A stretch of DNA of 64,000 nt from Epiperipatus broadwayi. Lineage: Eukaryota > Onychophora > Udeonychophora > Euonychophora > Peripatidae. The position numbers were made by a program, and so were the translations under genes. The DNA lies in assembly GCA_028023455.1 (NCBI GenBank), contig JAQFVV010006203.1, positions 8,462,821-8,526,820 of the forward strand, given 5' to 3'. Positions within the stretch are counted from its first letter, which is position 1, and the number at the start of each line of letters is the position of its first letter. The notes beneath the pieces are model-generated. The model was not told where the DNA came from and did no database searches. It was given only the letters and a program-made list of their open reading frames with translations. Positions 41,422-53,099 of this stretch are shown here, in pieces.

Positions 41422-41637
41422 AATTACGATAGAATGACAGCCTGTTAAGCTAATTGCGCAGACGCTGTGAGAATGTTATTAATAAATGAATACCTTCGAT
41501 CAACCACATGATATAGTATTTGTATAAGAGTAAAAAGGAATACTATATCATGTGGTTGTTCAAAGGTATTCATTTATTAATAACATTCTCACAGCGTCTG
41601 CGCAATTAGCTTAACAGGCTGTCATTCTATCATAATT
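41422..41637. mobile_element. Near-perfect palindrome, 99-bp arms
   Basis: 41422-41520 and 41539-41637 are reverse complements with only a few mismatches; the spacer is 18 bp. Flanking TGATTGTAAATT occurs at 41415-41426 and again near 41679, possibly a duplicated target. Arms are less AT-rich than the surroundings (ATTGCGCAGACGCTGTGAGA). A hairpin-type non-autonomous element is the simplest reading. Confidence 0.75.
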
Positions 41638-42089
41638 ATAATCGTACGCAAGACGTTATAAAATAAATGCTTATTTATGATTGTAAATTGAAAAAGAAAT
41701 CAACATTAGCATCAATTTTGACATCCTGTCAAGAGTTTAGATTGCTCCAAGCTGTTTATTTGATTTTCAAACAAAGATTAATGTTTTAGAATATTTTTCT
41801 GGCATTCATTTAAATATTATAATGTATTTTTGGTGTATTTTTTTAATAATATGCTGAAAATATAATTATTTTGAAAAAAACATTAAGATTTTTCCTAAAA
41901 AATTCTTAAAAAATTCATAACGGCAAATCTAGGAGGGATTTAAATGACATTTACATCGCTTACTAATTTTCTCGTAATGTTTTCTTTGATTTTTCCGCTT
42001 TTGAATATTTCTATAAAATACAAATAAAAATATATTTTTGAAATATTATCAAAAAGAAGAAGAATGAATGGGCTATAAGAAATAAGCAA

Positions 42090-43017
42090 ATGATGGTTGA
42101 TTTAGATATAAGTGTAGATGTGGAGAGGAAATGGTTCTGTAATATTAATGGTAAGAAAGTTTGTTATAAACATAATGGAGAAGAAATAATTAAAAGAATT
42201 TATAAAAAAGTAGTTAGGAAAAAAGAAATTGTTAAAATTGGGTTTTTGAATATGCAAGGTGGTAGGAGACCAGAAAAGTGGCTAAAATTAAATAAAGCAA
42301 TTGAAAATAAAAAGCTTGAGGTATTAGCAGTAGTGGAAACTCATCTAAGAGAAGAAAAAGAACCTATTTTGGAAGTGTTGGTATGGCAAGGTATAAACAG
42401 AAAAGAAAAAGAAAAAAGAGGTGGTAGTATAGGTGCTATATTGAAAAAATAAGTAAATATTGTTAAATGTCAAGAACATTTGTGGTTTGAAATAAGGTTA
42501 GGAATGGGTGGTGGCTGTAGGGTATATAGCCACTGGAGATAGTCAAACTGTAATGGAGTTAAACAGTAGTATATATGAATGCCTAGTTAAGGATATATGG
42601 AGGTTTAAAGAAAAGGGGAAGAGAATAATGGTTATAAGGGATATGAATGGACATATTGAAGAAATTGATGATGTAGATAATAAGAATGGTCAGTTTTTGA
42701 AGGAATTTTGTCAAAGAGTAAATTTGAGCATTATGTATGAGGGACAATACACATGGTCTAGGAATAATGTATTTCACACAATAGATTATATATTGGTAGA
42801 GAAAGAGGGAATGAATAAAATATGGAAAATTAAGGTGTTTTATAATGAAAAGAGAGTATGTAATAGTGATTATAATTTTATTGTAATAGAAATGGTTAGT
42901 AATGTGATGGGGGATATAAATAAAGGTAGAAAGAATAGTGAAAGATATGGATGGAGAGTGAATGATAAGAATAAGTTGGAAGAGTATAAAATAAAAGTTG
43001 AAGAAACCATGGAGTAG
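42090..43017 (+). pseudogene. LINE ORF2, apurinic-like endonuclease (EEP) domain
   Basis: Two out-of-phase frames (42090-42452 and 42508-43017) give an endonuclease/exonuclease/phosphatase domain. KIGFLNMQGGRRPEKW carries the first Asn, LEVLAVVETHL the catalytic Glu, and KRIMVIRDMNGHIEE the D-x-N-G-H box (usually GDMNGH; here Gly is Arg). Further on are YTWSRNNVFHTIDYILV and a terminal SDYN where the family has SDHN. This domain nicks target DNA for target-primed reverse transcription. The frameshift, the stop near 42452 and loss of the catalytic His of SDH make it inactive. The RT region follows on the same strand. Confidence 0.85.
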
Positions 43018-43061
43018 TTGGTTGGGGATGAATATAAGGACTGGTGTGGTGAAATAAAAAA

Positions 43062-43545
43062 GTGGCAAATAGGGTTTTAGTTGAGAATATGCAGAAGAAT
43101 AAAAGTAAGAAAAAAATGAGAGTTAGTAAAAGTGTAAAAGAGAGGAAAGGAGCATGCAGAGAATATAAGTGTGCTATTAAGAATAAAAAAAGTGAAAATG
43201 ATATTAATGCTAAATGGGGAAAGTACTTAGAAAAGAAGAAATTGGCTAAAATGGATAATTATAGAGAGATGATGAAGTCAAATAGTAAATTGTTGGAGAA
43301 TATTAATAAAAGTGGAAGAGATGGGAGTAAAAAAATTTGGAATTACATCAAAAGGAGAAATGTAGAGGAAAGAGATATAGTATTAATAGATGATGAGAGA
43401 ATAGGGTGTAGCTCTAGAGAAGAGGTAGAGAGAATCTGAAATAGATATGTAATAGATATAGAAAAGATGTTAGATGTGAAGAAATTAGTGATAGAACACA
43501 TGAAAGTAGGTAGTAATGGGAATATTAGGTTCACAAAAATGAACT
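43062..43545 (+). pseudogene. LINE ORF2, lysine-rich linker between endonuclease and RT
   Basis: A 125-codon frame (43062-43439) rich in Lys, Arg and Glu, with KKIWNYIKRRN and DDERIGCSSREEV, continues in phase after a stop to about 43545. It corresponds to the connector that precedes the RT in this kind of element, where a KAWKxIK-like block is common. A separate gene is unlikely, as it sits between, and is colinear with, the two enzymatic domains. Confidence 0.65.
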
Positions 43546-44658
43546 GAATGAGGCAGGGAAGAGATTGAAAAGTGAAAAGATGAGAGGTTTAGATGGATGT
43601 GAAGCAGAGATGGTAATGAATTTAGGGCATAGAGCAAAAGCAAAGTTATTATCATATTTTAATAAGATGGCACAGAAGAAGTTTTTCTGGGTAGTTGGAG
43701 TAATACAAGAATAAGATTATTATTTAAAGGAAAGGGTAAGGATTGTAGAAAGTTAAATAATTATAGACCAATAGTGGTAACATCAGTTTTATATAAAGTT
43801 TTCTCATATATGGTAGCTGGAAGAGTTGTAAAATGGATGGAAGAGAATAATGTAGTAGGGGAAATGCAAGGAGGTTTTAGGTCAGATAGGCATATAGGAG
43901 ATAGTTTGTTTGTAGTTACACAACTTATGGAGATGAGTAGGAATTCAGGTAGATTGTTATATATGAGTTTTATAGATAAAGAGAAAGCATATGATAGAGT
44001 AAATAGAAATAGATTATGGGTAAGGTTAGCCAATTTGGAAATGGATGAAGCTTTAGTAAATATTTTTAAGAAATTATATGAAAATAATTATTATACTTAC
44101 TAATTAGGGGATATAGAATCAGTTAAAGTTAAAAATGGGGTGGGATTAAGGCAAGGATGCCTTATGTCACCTATTTTGTTTTTGTTGTTTTTGAGTGAAA
44201 TGGAGAAAGTAATAGAAAGACTAGGAAGAGGGTAGAGATACCGTTAATAGGTGGCAAGGGAGTATATACTTTGTCAGATCTTTTTTTGTGGATGATATCT
44301 TTTTGTGTGCAGAAAGAAGAGAAGATATGGAAATTATATTGAGGACATGTACAAGGGTGGGTAAGGAGATGAGGATTAAATTTAGTGAAGAAAAATCAAA
44401 TATAATGATGGTTAATACTGGGAAAAGAGAAGATGTAGAATTTTTATTGGGGGATATAAAGTTAAGTGTGGTGGGTAGATATAGGTATTTGGGAATCATC
44501 TTATGTAATCAGGAAAATTGCTTGGATGAATGGGAGAAAAAATTGGTAAATGAAGCAAAGAAAAGAAAAGGCTTTGTAAATAAACTAACAGTATTTTTAT
44601 ATAATAAATATAATGTAGCTAAAATTGTATGGATATAATGTAGCTAAAATTGTATGGA
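43546..44658 (+). pseudogene. LINE ORF2, reverse transcriptase domain
   Basis: RT blocks appear in order over several phases: EKMRGLDGCEAEMV (about 43580), NYRPIVVTSVLYKVFS (about 43760), EMQGGFRSDRHIGDSLF, LYMSFIDKEKAYDRVNRNRLW (the first catalytic Asp, 43974), VKNGVGLRQGCLMSPILF (about 44130) and FFVDDIFLCAE with the FVDD catalytic pair (about 44283-44315). GRYRYLGIIL then marks the thumb. Frames break near 43540, 43700, 44103 and 44250. A 25-bp tandem duplication (44609-44633 and 44634-44658) shifts the frame again. RT copies element RNA onto nicked target DNA. This copy cannot make a full protein, though the domain remains easy to read, suggesting moderate age. Confidence 0.88.
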
Positions 44659-45541
44659 AGGGAGTTGCAATAGCAGGGTTAACATATAGTAATGATGCAT
44701 TATGTGTTAGTAAAAGGGTTTTAGATTATTTAGCGAAAGTACAAAGGGAAGTAGGAAGACATGCATTAGATGCAGAGATGTGGACAGCAAAGAAGGCAAT
44801 TCAAGGAGAAATGGGATGGTCAAGTTTTTATATGAGAGATGCAAAAAGTAAAATGAAAATGTTTGGTAGGTTGCAGTCTATGGATACTAAAAGAATAGCC
44901 AAAATAGTGTTTAATTGGGTTATGAGTAAAGGGCTGGTAGCAAGATGGGTGAGAAAGGTAATGCGGTATGCAAAAGATTTGGATAAAAAATTTACATCAG
45001 TATGCTTGTATAAAAGGTGGGATGATTGTGTTAGGAGGATTGTTGAGTGTTATAGTGGTAAAGAATGGGATAAAAGAATAGAAGCATTAATAAAAAATAG
45101 GGAGTTGGAGAAATGGAGAACTAGTATGGAGGGTAAGAAGAGTTTAAATATATATAGAAGTAAACGGAATATTGGATGCGAGTTAATTTATGATAATAGT
45201 AAGGAAAGTAGTTTATTGTTTAAGGCTCGAATGGGATCTTTAGCAACAAGAGAATATACATGTAAATAGAAAACTATGGGTGATTTAGTGTGCAAATTGT
45301 GTAAGGAAGGTATAGAAAATATTAGGCATCTGTTGATTGAATGTAAATGCTTGAAAGCAGAAAGGGTACAGATAATGAAGTTATGGGAGAATAGGTATGA
45401 ACAAAGTGACTATACAGAAAGTGAGTTATTAGTTTTTATGCTGGGTTTGCAAAAAGATAAGGGGGATTTAGATATAAAGGCTATAGAGTTGACAAAAATT
45501 ATGTTGTGGGAATGGGATGGGGCAGTGTATGGGAAGACTTA
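44659..45541 (+). pseudogene. LINE ORF2, C-terminal domain with CCHC-like motif
   Basis: Continues the RT frame (44625-45269, one TAG, then 45276-45541). It opens with VWKGVAIAGLTYSND and YLAKVQREVGRHALDA, then GEMGWSSFYMRDAKSKM, KRWDDCVRRIVECYSGK and ARMGSLATREYTCK. The C-terminal motif is VCKLCKEGIENIRHLLIEC (C-x2-C-x8-H-x4-C). This arrangement is known from APE-type non-LTR elements of arthropods and other invertebrates; the exact clade is not settled here. Two internal parts of it match the split fragments at 12750-13242 and 18663-19075 at roughly 90%, so the family was recently active in this genome. Confidence 0.85.
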
Positions 45542-45660
45542 GAGTGGGGAATGGAAAATAAAGTGGCTAACAGGTTTACCTGGGCATAATTGTTAAGATA
45601 TTCTTGACTTCGTTTAAGGAGAAGCCAAATATATCACATCATCACATTACATCACATGTG
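45542..45660 (+). other. LINE 3' UTR and repetitive tail
   Basis: After the ORF2 stop at about 45539-45541 comes a short UTR shared with fragment B (GGGCATAATTG, 45582-45592) and then a (TCACA)-rich run (45630-45659). Many RTE- and CR1-like elements end in such short tandem repeats rather than poly(A). It probably marks the element's 3' end. Confidence 0.55.
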
Positions 45661-45735
45661 AATTGTATAGTAAAATATCATGAGAATGTCTCAATGGAGA
45701 TGAAAGTCAGTTTGATAAATATTTAAATATAGATA

Positions 45736-45777
45736 TTAATAGTTGTTTATTTCAATCTTGTTTGTTTGCTTGATTAT
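45736..45777 (-). repeat. Inverted repeat, right arm (partner 40955-40992)
   Basis: Contains AGTTGTTTATTTCAATCTTG, the reverse complement of the left arm core, and runs into (TA)n at 45775-45790. Confidence 0.6.
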
Positions 45778-46226
45778 ATATATATATATGGTATAGTCAG
45801 TGTGTAAATATGTATAAATACAGTTTCGTTTTTAAATATGAAATATATATATGCAAAATAAAAATTTAACTAGAAATAATATTAAATATTGTTTTATTAT
45901 CTTATCCAATGATAATATTACAACAATATACATGAAGATTATCACTGATTAATTTTAATTGACAGAATAGTTATTGATTATATTATATAAACGAAACATG
46001 CAACTAATTTTATGTTATTATTAGTTTAGGCATTACAAAAAACATTCAGATCAAATCAAATGAATGCTGGTAATTATTAATGTTACATTACAAATTTATC
46101 ATTAGTACGCATTTAGACTTCTTTTATATAATTCCTTTAAATTCACCCCCACTCATTTTTTTGTATACAGCTAATCTTATTCATATGACTATATTCGAAA
46201 ATATTAAAGAATCTAAAAACAATTAT

Positions 46227-46365
46227 GGGTTTATTGTTTGTTTTTTCTTCCATATGTCATAGCATCGGCCGGGACGCGAACCCACAACCGTCTGCAACCA
46301 ACTACTTGCTTGCAAGGCGGCTGTGATGACCTCTCGGCTAACAACGCTTGTCGGGTTTATTGTTT
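46227..46365 (-). mobile_element. tRNA-derived SINE, copy 2, with 13-bp target-site duplication
   Basis: The direct repeat GGGTTTATTGTTT at 46227-46239 and 46353-46365 brackets a 113-bp insertion (46240-46352). On the minus strand it reads AGCGTTG, TTAGCCGAGAGGTCATCA (A box and D arm), a CTTGCAAG anticodon-like loop, a long variable region, then GGGTTCGCGTCC (B box and T arm) and CGATGCT, which pairs with AGCGTTG in all seven acceptor positions (two G-U). The extra arm suggests descent from a Leu- or Ser-type tRNA. A short A-rich tail (GGAAGAAAAAAC) ends it. It is compact, young-looking and non-coding. Confidence 0.85.
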
Positions 46366-47319
46366 TAAAATTAGTTTAGTTTAATAATATATTTATAATA
46401 AATTCTTCAAATAAATATTCAAAACAATTACTAACTTTTCTTTATTACAATTATTGTTTTAACTTCATTTATTTAGAAAATAGATTGTATAATCAATTTT
46501 ACTTGAGGTCTAGTGATACATAAATAAAATCAATATGGTGATTGAAATATGTTGACTCTAATTTGTAATTATATGTTTAAAAAATAATTAGTTGTATGGT
46601 CAGTTACAAGCGTTTCTAATATTTGTTTTATTTTCCTAACTTGCAGATTCAACAAAATGCAGCCATTTTTACCATGAATTGTTGATGCCATTGCATACTT
46701 TTAATTTAATATTGGGTGTATAAAAATGCTTTCACTACTTTATAATTAACATTTTCATTCATGCACATAAACACACACACATATATATATATATTGAAAT
46801 GAACATTTTATTCATTTTAGTGTCAGCCATATGGTCTTCAACATGGTAGTGGGCTGGTTTTCTGTTATTGTGAGGGATAGCAAATAAATATAGTATTCAA
46901 AACTTTTAAAGATTATTATATAAAATAGAACAAAAAGTTTTAAAAAAGTATTAAATTTAATAATAATAGGCATGTTCAAATGTTAAAATAAATTGTTAAA
47001 ATGCATATTTTTATAAATAATATAATAGATTTGTTAAAAGGGTTTAAATTTAAGAAAAACTCACAAATTATATAAAATAGTTAAAACTTTCTCTTATCAA
47101 AGAATGTATAGAATGTATTGAAAAACAACTCAATTAAATATACCAGTTAAAAAGTAGATTTAATTAGAGGGTATTTGAACACAGCTTTCAAGCTCCCTTC
47201 AGCTACCCAGTCAATCTTATATAACCATATACATGTGAAGAAGAAAAATGATCTCCAATATATATATATTGTGCTAAACTATCACTCATCAGTTGGCCCA
47301 AATCATCATCACACATACA
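46366..47319. other. AT-rich non-coding stretch
   Basis: Short (CA)n(TA)n run near 46769-46793; otherwise nothing supported. Confidence 0.4.
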
Positions 47320-47322
47320 CAC

Positions 47323-47364
<42 letters not shown>

Positions 47365-47860
47365 ATAAGAACTCAGTTTACATTAAGATAACAAATTTTC
47401 AAACTTTAATAGATTGGCTTCAATCTACTCCATCCTCCAATTCTTCAGCCATTCATATTATTAAAAATCTGAAGATGGAATGCTCAAAGCTCTTGTTAAT
47501 GCCAATATTGTTGTTTTATCCATAATGACTTTTAAGTCACTCTAAATCCTCATATATAGGACCTTATTATGTACATTTAAATACACAAAAGAGGGATGGG
47601 CAGAATTCAGGCTAAATATGCAATATTTAAATACAGGTAACATATCTATTCTGAACTTACATTAGAGTGGATTTGGATACAGATTTTCAAGCTTCAATAT
47701 TGGCATCAACAAGAGCTTTGAGCAATCCATCATCAAATATTCAATAATATAGATGGATGAAGGAAGGTGAAGAAGATTGAAGCCTGTCCATTAAAGTTTG
47801 AAGATTTGCTATCTTAATATAAACTGAGCACTGATTATATATGTGTGTGGGGGGTGGGTG
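47320..47860. mobile_element. Foldback element, ~165-190-bp arms bounded by mirrored (CA)n(TA)n
   Basis: 47371-47510 is the diverged reverse complement of 47695-47828 (shared ACTCAGTTTA, a TTCAAACTTTAAT core, GGCTTCAATCT, GCTCAAAGCTCTTGTT). The inverted symmetry continues outward into CACACACA-TATATA on the left and TATATGTGTGTG on the right, so microsatellites are part of the arms. The loop is 47511-47694. Reading frames here are incidental. Confidence 0.65.
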
Positions 47861-48039
47861 ATGATCTGGATGAAATTGGTGAGTGTTGGTTCAGTACAAA
47901 ATACTATATTGAAACTCATTTATCTTTGTCACATGTATGTGGTCATGTATATCGATTGTATAAGATAGAATGGATAGCTGAAATGAACTTGAAAGTCTGT
48001 ATTCAAATCCTATCTAATTACATCTAAAGTTCAGTATAA

Positions 48040-49960
48040 ACATTATATTTATATTCAAATACTAAAAAAATAGATTGTAAATAATTAAATTAAAATTAAG
48101 TTAATGAAAAGATTAAGCCTGTTTTAAGATTAAATAGATCTGAAAACTAAAGAAAAGTTCGGACAATTTAATAATTATAATATTTTGAAAGTTTAATCAA
48201 TTAAATAATGATAAATGTTTTTAACATTGATGTAATTACAATAAAATGATATCATAAAGGGTTTTTAAAATATGAGTTTATTAAAATTGTGGAAAATAAG
48301 ATCAAAGATGTTAAAAACATAATATCAAAACCTATACAGTATATAGTCAATTTTTCTAGAAATTAATTAGTTTGGATTTTTTTTAATTAAGTTATATTAA
48401 ATCCTCATTAGGATGACCAAGTAATTTGTGGAGGAATCTTTCATCAAAATGAAGAAACATATTTAAGCCTAAAATTTTAAAGGCAAGAAAATCATAAAGA
48501 ACATTATAGCAACTTATAACGAAAGCAACAAGATACATTGTGGAAGACATATTATTCAGCAAAAACAGTTTCCTTACAGTGAATTATAGAGAACTTCTAC
48601 AATACAACTTTTGATATAGAAGTTTTAAAAAAACTCTTTAGACTGTTCTATTAACATATCTATTTTAAGTTTTGTTTTACAACTTGAGTATATATTTAAT
48701 TGTAATAAACTATGTTTTATTATGTGTAGAGTGTTTATATAACATAATTTAATTGACTGATTAAAGGCAGAAGTGAATGTTTCCAAAAAAAAGTTTGCCA
48801 TATTTTAAAGTAACTGAAATTTGGTATTTGAAAAAAAACTTTACTTTATCTTGTCTTTACTATAAATATATGATATGACTTGTTAAAATTTTATTTTCCT
48901 TAAAAAAAAAATTTCTTTCATGTAAAATTGTCAGCAAATATGTAATGTCCTAAAAACTCAATGGTGTAATATTCATTTTAAATATACCAAAGTATACACA
49001 CTTATAAAATATTTAAAGTGAAGGGTCAAGATTAAAATAATGAGTGTAATATAATTATTGGGATATTAATTTAAAAGTTTATTTTGAAATTCAGTCAAGT
49101 TCGTTTGTACATAAATTAGTTCTCTTTTGATTACTGTCAGTAAGATTTTATGTATGTAGAACTTATAATATAAATATACTTATTACATCACTGTTAAATG
49201 ATTAAATTTTATTACATCTATAAGGTGAAATTATTCACAGTTTTGTTTAGTAAATTTGGAATCAGAATCAAAAGAATCACTTCAGTAATTAAATTAGGGA
49301 TTGGACTCAAAAGAGCCATCTCTGTAGTTAAATTGAGTTATTATTAAATTAGGATTTTGATTTAAAGTGGTCACTCCCTAAAATTATTCTTATCAGGAAC
49401 ATATACTAATTAAAATTATTCCATATTAGATATATGAGTATGACTATGCTAAGAGGCTTTTGACATAAATGTATTGGATTTGTAAGGGTCAACCATACAT
49501 AGGACTATCTATTAAAAATCCGGGATTTACTATGCAGCTAATCTGATCAGTCATATAATCATATTAGTATTATAATATGTAGTTGAAAGATTAATGAAGA
49601 TGATGAAAGTGAATCAACCTATCAAATACCTATGTCTTCTCATGAGCCTAGAATCATTGAAAGAAACTCTCCTAATGAAAGAGTGATTAATTCTCACCTA
49701 TTTCCATCTATATAATATTTTTAATGACTAACAAAAACATGTTTTGTATACCATCAAATCTTATTTCATCTTGCTTATCCAAAATTCTTTTTCTGTATAA
49801 ATTGTTTTTCTGTTATTACTAATTATTTAATTTTAATTAAATACAATTAATTGTGTTTTAATTAGCTTATATTTTCTTTTTTATTAAACTAAATAATAAA
49901 TAACTGTTAATCAAAATATACAGAAAAAGTTATTTTAAAAAAATGTTCAGCTTTATTACT
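48040..49960. other. AT-rich non-coding stretch
   Basis: No supported gene, repeat or structure was seen. Confidence 0.4.
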
Positions 49961-50079
49961 GCCTACCATCATTTTATATAACATGAAACTGCATCACAGG
50001 ACGTAAAAGAATAGTATGGCTCAGTGTCTAGAACAGAATCTATACAAATTATTAGTGAAATGTTGAATAGCATTAACCT

Positions 50080-51090
50080 TTGCAAAAAAAATTCATCATA
50101 GATGTACTAAAATGGATAGATAAAGACCTGACAGCAGTAGCAAATGGAAAATATTACAAAATAAACAATGGATGGACAATGGGGCTTCCCATTAGTAGCA
50201 TCATTAGCAATCTATTCTTGGAAAAATTTGAAAATATCATTTGTAAGTTTGTCTTCAAACCTAGACTTAATATATTTTAAATATGTTGACAACATATGTA
50301 TATGCTCAAAGGACAAACACATCAATAAGATACAGCAAGAATTAGAACAAGCACCAACATATTCATGGACTATAAAGACAGAAGACAATAACAGAGAAAT
50401 TAAACTTCTGGATTTATACATCCACAGACAATGTAACACACTAGACTACAGAATGATGCTTAAATCTATAAACATAAGAGGGGTGATCCATCTAGATCAA
50501 TAACTCCCATTTCACATAAATACATGGGATTTCAAGATTTTCTGAACAGAAATCATGTTTTGTGCAAATTTGAATGATAAAAGTAACAATATCAAAGAAT
50601 ATATAAAGGATCTTCAGAATGTAGGATATAATTACAACAAAATTATTAACACTATAAATAGGTGTTACAACAAAATAAGAAACCCTCCATCCCACTCAAT
50701 AAGAGGAGACAAAAATTGATTAGTCTTCCTTACATCCCAAATGTTGCACAATAAATTTAAAAAGCATTGCAAAGACAAATTCAACATAAGCTTTTGAACC
50801 CCTCCATCATTGAACCAACTAATTAACAATTCCAAAGACAATCTGCCAAATGAATTTGCATACTGGGTAGTCTATAAAACTGAATGGAGCCAACTTTTCA
50901 ACTAGATTAGCCCATCATAAATATTTATTCAACACAGCCCTCAAAAACAAAGAATATTCATCAAAATTTACCGACCAAGAACAAAAAGCCAGCTTAAATT
51001 TGAATTGTCAAAGCAAAAATTATATAGATGGATAGAGAGGACTGAAAGTGAAAAATCAAGGAGCCCTGGGCAATACCAAATGAACCATTT
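50080..51090 (+). pseudogene. Penelope-like element, reverse transcriptase remnant
   Basis: Frame 50080-50280 gives VLKWIDKDLTAVANGKYYKI, then GLPISSIISNLFLEKFE, a degenerate form of the PLE block MGSPLSPxLANIFME. After a frameshift, 50270-50503 gives FKYVDNICI (YVDD with the second Asp changed to Asn), then EIKLLDLYIHR. Further pieces carry thumb-like blocks (NVGYNYNKIINTINRCYNK about 50618-50675, then CKDKFNISF about 50769). After FAYWVVYKTEW (about 50862) the expected GIY-YIG motif is not recognisable. The loss of one catalytic Asp and many stops show an old copy. It looks more diverged than the PLEs at 1-1049 and 23101-24067 and probably belongs to another lineage. Confidence 0.75.
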
Positions 51091-51099
51091 TTGATCAAT

Positions 51100-52614
51100 A
51101 CAAAAGATACAAATATTACTCTATCAAAACGATGGGCTATTTAAATAAATTTTAATATTTAGAATAGCTGATTAGTTACTACTTATATAACAATACCAAG
51201 AATTCTTGAATCATATTACTATAAGCCATAAATATAATATAAATGTTATATTGAAAGCATGCTAGACAGTAATAAATCTGAACATTTTTTAAAAATCTAC
51301 CTTTTCTGTGTATGTTTTCAATAATAGTAATTTATTACATAGCTCAGAAAAGAAAGAAATAATTTATAGTTGAATTTAACTAAATATAAAATGAACTTTT
51401 TAAAAGACTTTTCTGCTTATTTTTTTAAAAAAATACAAGTCAAACTTTTTAGATTATATATTTATAAGTGCTTCATTCCCTAAATTTACCTTTAGTTTTC
51501 ATGAATGTCAAACTGCCTTTATCTCTTCTTATTATTTATTTTGAAATCAATTTTTTTGATTCAATATTTATTAAATGTTATAAACATAGGTAATCGTCAT
51601 TAAAAAAGTAACTTTTATTCCGATTTTCTCAAATATTTATGTAGTTATTTATTTCTTAACTATTTAATACAGAATTTTTATCTACTTTAAACTCTACCGA
51701 ACTCTTTGTTATTGCAAGTAAGTTTATCTACCCTTACAAGAAGGACAAAAGAAAAACATCGACTTAAAAGCAAAAGTCTATACTAGTAAATCATAAAAAA
51801 TTTCTAGATTACTATTTTTCAACATATCATAGAAAATTTCTAGAGTTCTATTTTTCAACATTTCCCCCTTTAGAATTGCAAATTATCCCACGAACTTTTC
51901 ACACTTGTATAAAAATATAATTTTATTAAATAAAGCAAACATTAAAAATAGATTTTTCATATTCTATATCTAACTTAAAAGATTTGATAAGTGGCCAATA
52001 ATTTTATTGCTCCTCAAATATGTAAGGCTGATAATATAATCTATTCACAAAACAATCAAGTCCGGATAATTGATAAGGCATCCCCCCCCCCAATTAAAAT
52101 ATATTTGCAAATAACATCCATCTTTTTATATTAATACCAGTCTTTCTGAGTAATGTTTTCACACTTAACTGTTCCTTGAATAGAGAAAATCTAACTTAAT
52201 ATTTGATGAGATAATTGTATTTGCATCTTAACAATTTGTTTCGAAATCTGTGTGAGAATTTGTTAAAATCATCTTCATAATATCCTTGACATTTAATCTG
52301 TTTTATGCCTTTGGTTTTATGTGAAACAGCCTTAAAAATCCTCTTTCTTACAGAGATATATTAATGCATATGGAAATACTTATAAAAAAGCAGGTACATG
52401 ACATTGACAGATACATATCAAAACAGAACTGAATCAGCACTTTTTATACAAGAAATTACGTGGAGAAATTTATTTCATAGAGGCTCCAATAATTCATTCT
52501 GTATTTCATTAATAGTTTTAGCTACATGCATGAATATAAGGAATAACTTTTGTGTCAATGCAGCTTTTTCTGTAAGATCAAAAAAATATTATTAGAACAT
52601 TTTTCAATGTATTT
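51100..52614. other. AT-rich non-coding stretch
   Basis: Contains a C run (52083-52091) and two nearly identical short motifs at 51791-51850 (AAATTTCTAGA, CTATTTTTCAACAT twice); no gene is supported. Confidence 0.4.
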
Positions 52615-52886
52615 ACAGTGTTCCATAATCTCTCTTTTAGATTCTCTTCCAATTAATTTTCAAACTTTTCTAAGAATTCCTAAAATTTTTTAAATATGAA
52701 AACTTTCCAAAATACATATTCTAAAGCCAGTTTTTCAGGTTGGATACAATTTAGCACCCAAGCTCCAAAACTGGCTTTAGAACATATATTTTGGAAACTT
52801 TTCATATTTGAAAAATTCTCCAAATTAATAAAGAAGTTTGAAAATTAATTGGAAGAAAATCTAAATGAGAGATTGAGGAACATTGT
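52615..52886. mobile_element. Foldback element, 120-bp arms
   Basis: 52615-52734 and 52767-52886 are inverted copies (TTCCAATTAATTTTCAAACTT and CTAAAGCCAGTTTT in the left arm), with a 32-bp spacer. Arms differ at several sites and by a small length difference near 52670. The frame at 52849-53097 starts in the right arm and has no recognisable product. Confidence 0.7.
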
Positions 52887-53099
52887 GATGAACAGATTCA
52901 GTTTATGTAGCTGGTTTAAAATATATTCAAATAACAGATTTTTCCCAAACGTCTTCATTAACATAATCCTCAAGATTATATCTTTCTTGCACTTCTTGAA
53001 ACAACTTGATTTCATTTTTAACTCAAATATATGGTTGATAACTGATATAAAAAATCTTATGATCAGAAATCATGTCTTTACAGAGTTCTTTAAATAGAT

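Noticed and set aside
42583-43068. 161-codon minus-strand frame
   Set aside because: It is the antisense shadow of the LINE endonuclease frames, which have clear domain motifs on the plus strand.
43761-44033. 90-codon minus-strand frame, and similar ones at 43343-43534 and 44221-44499
   Set aside because: Antisense to the RT blocks on the plus strand.
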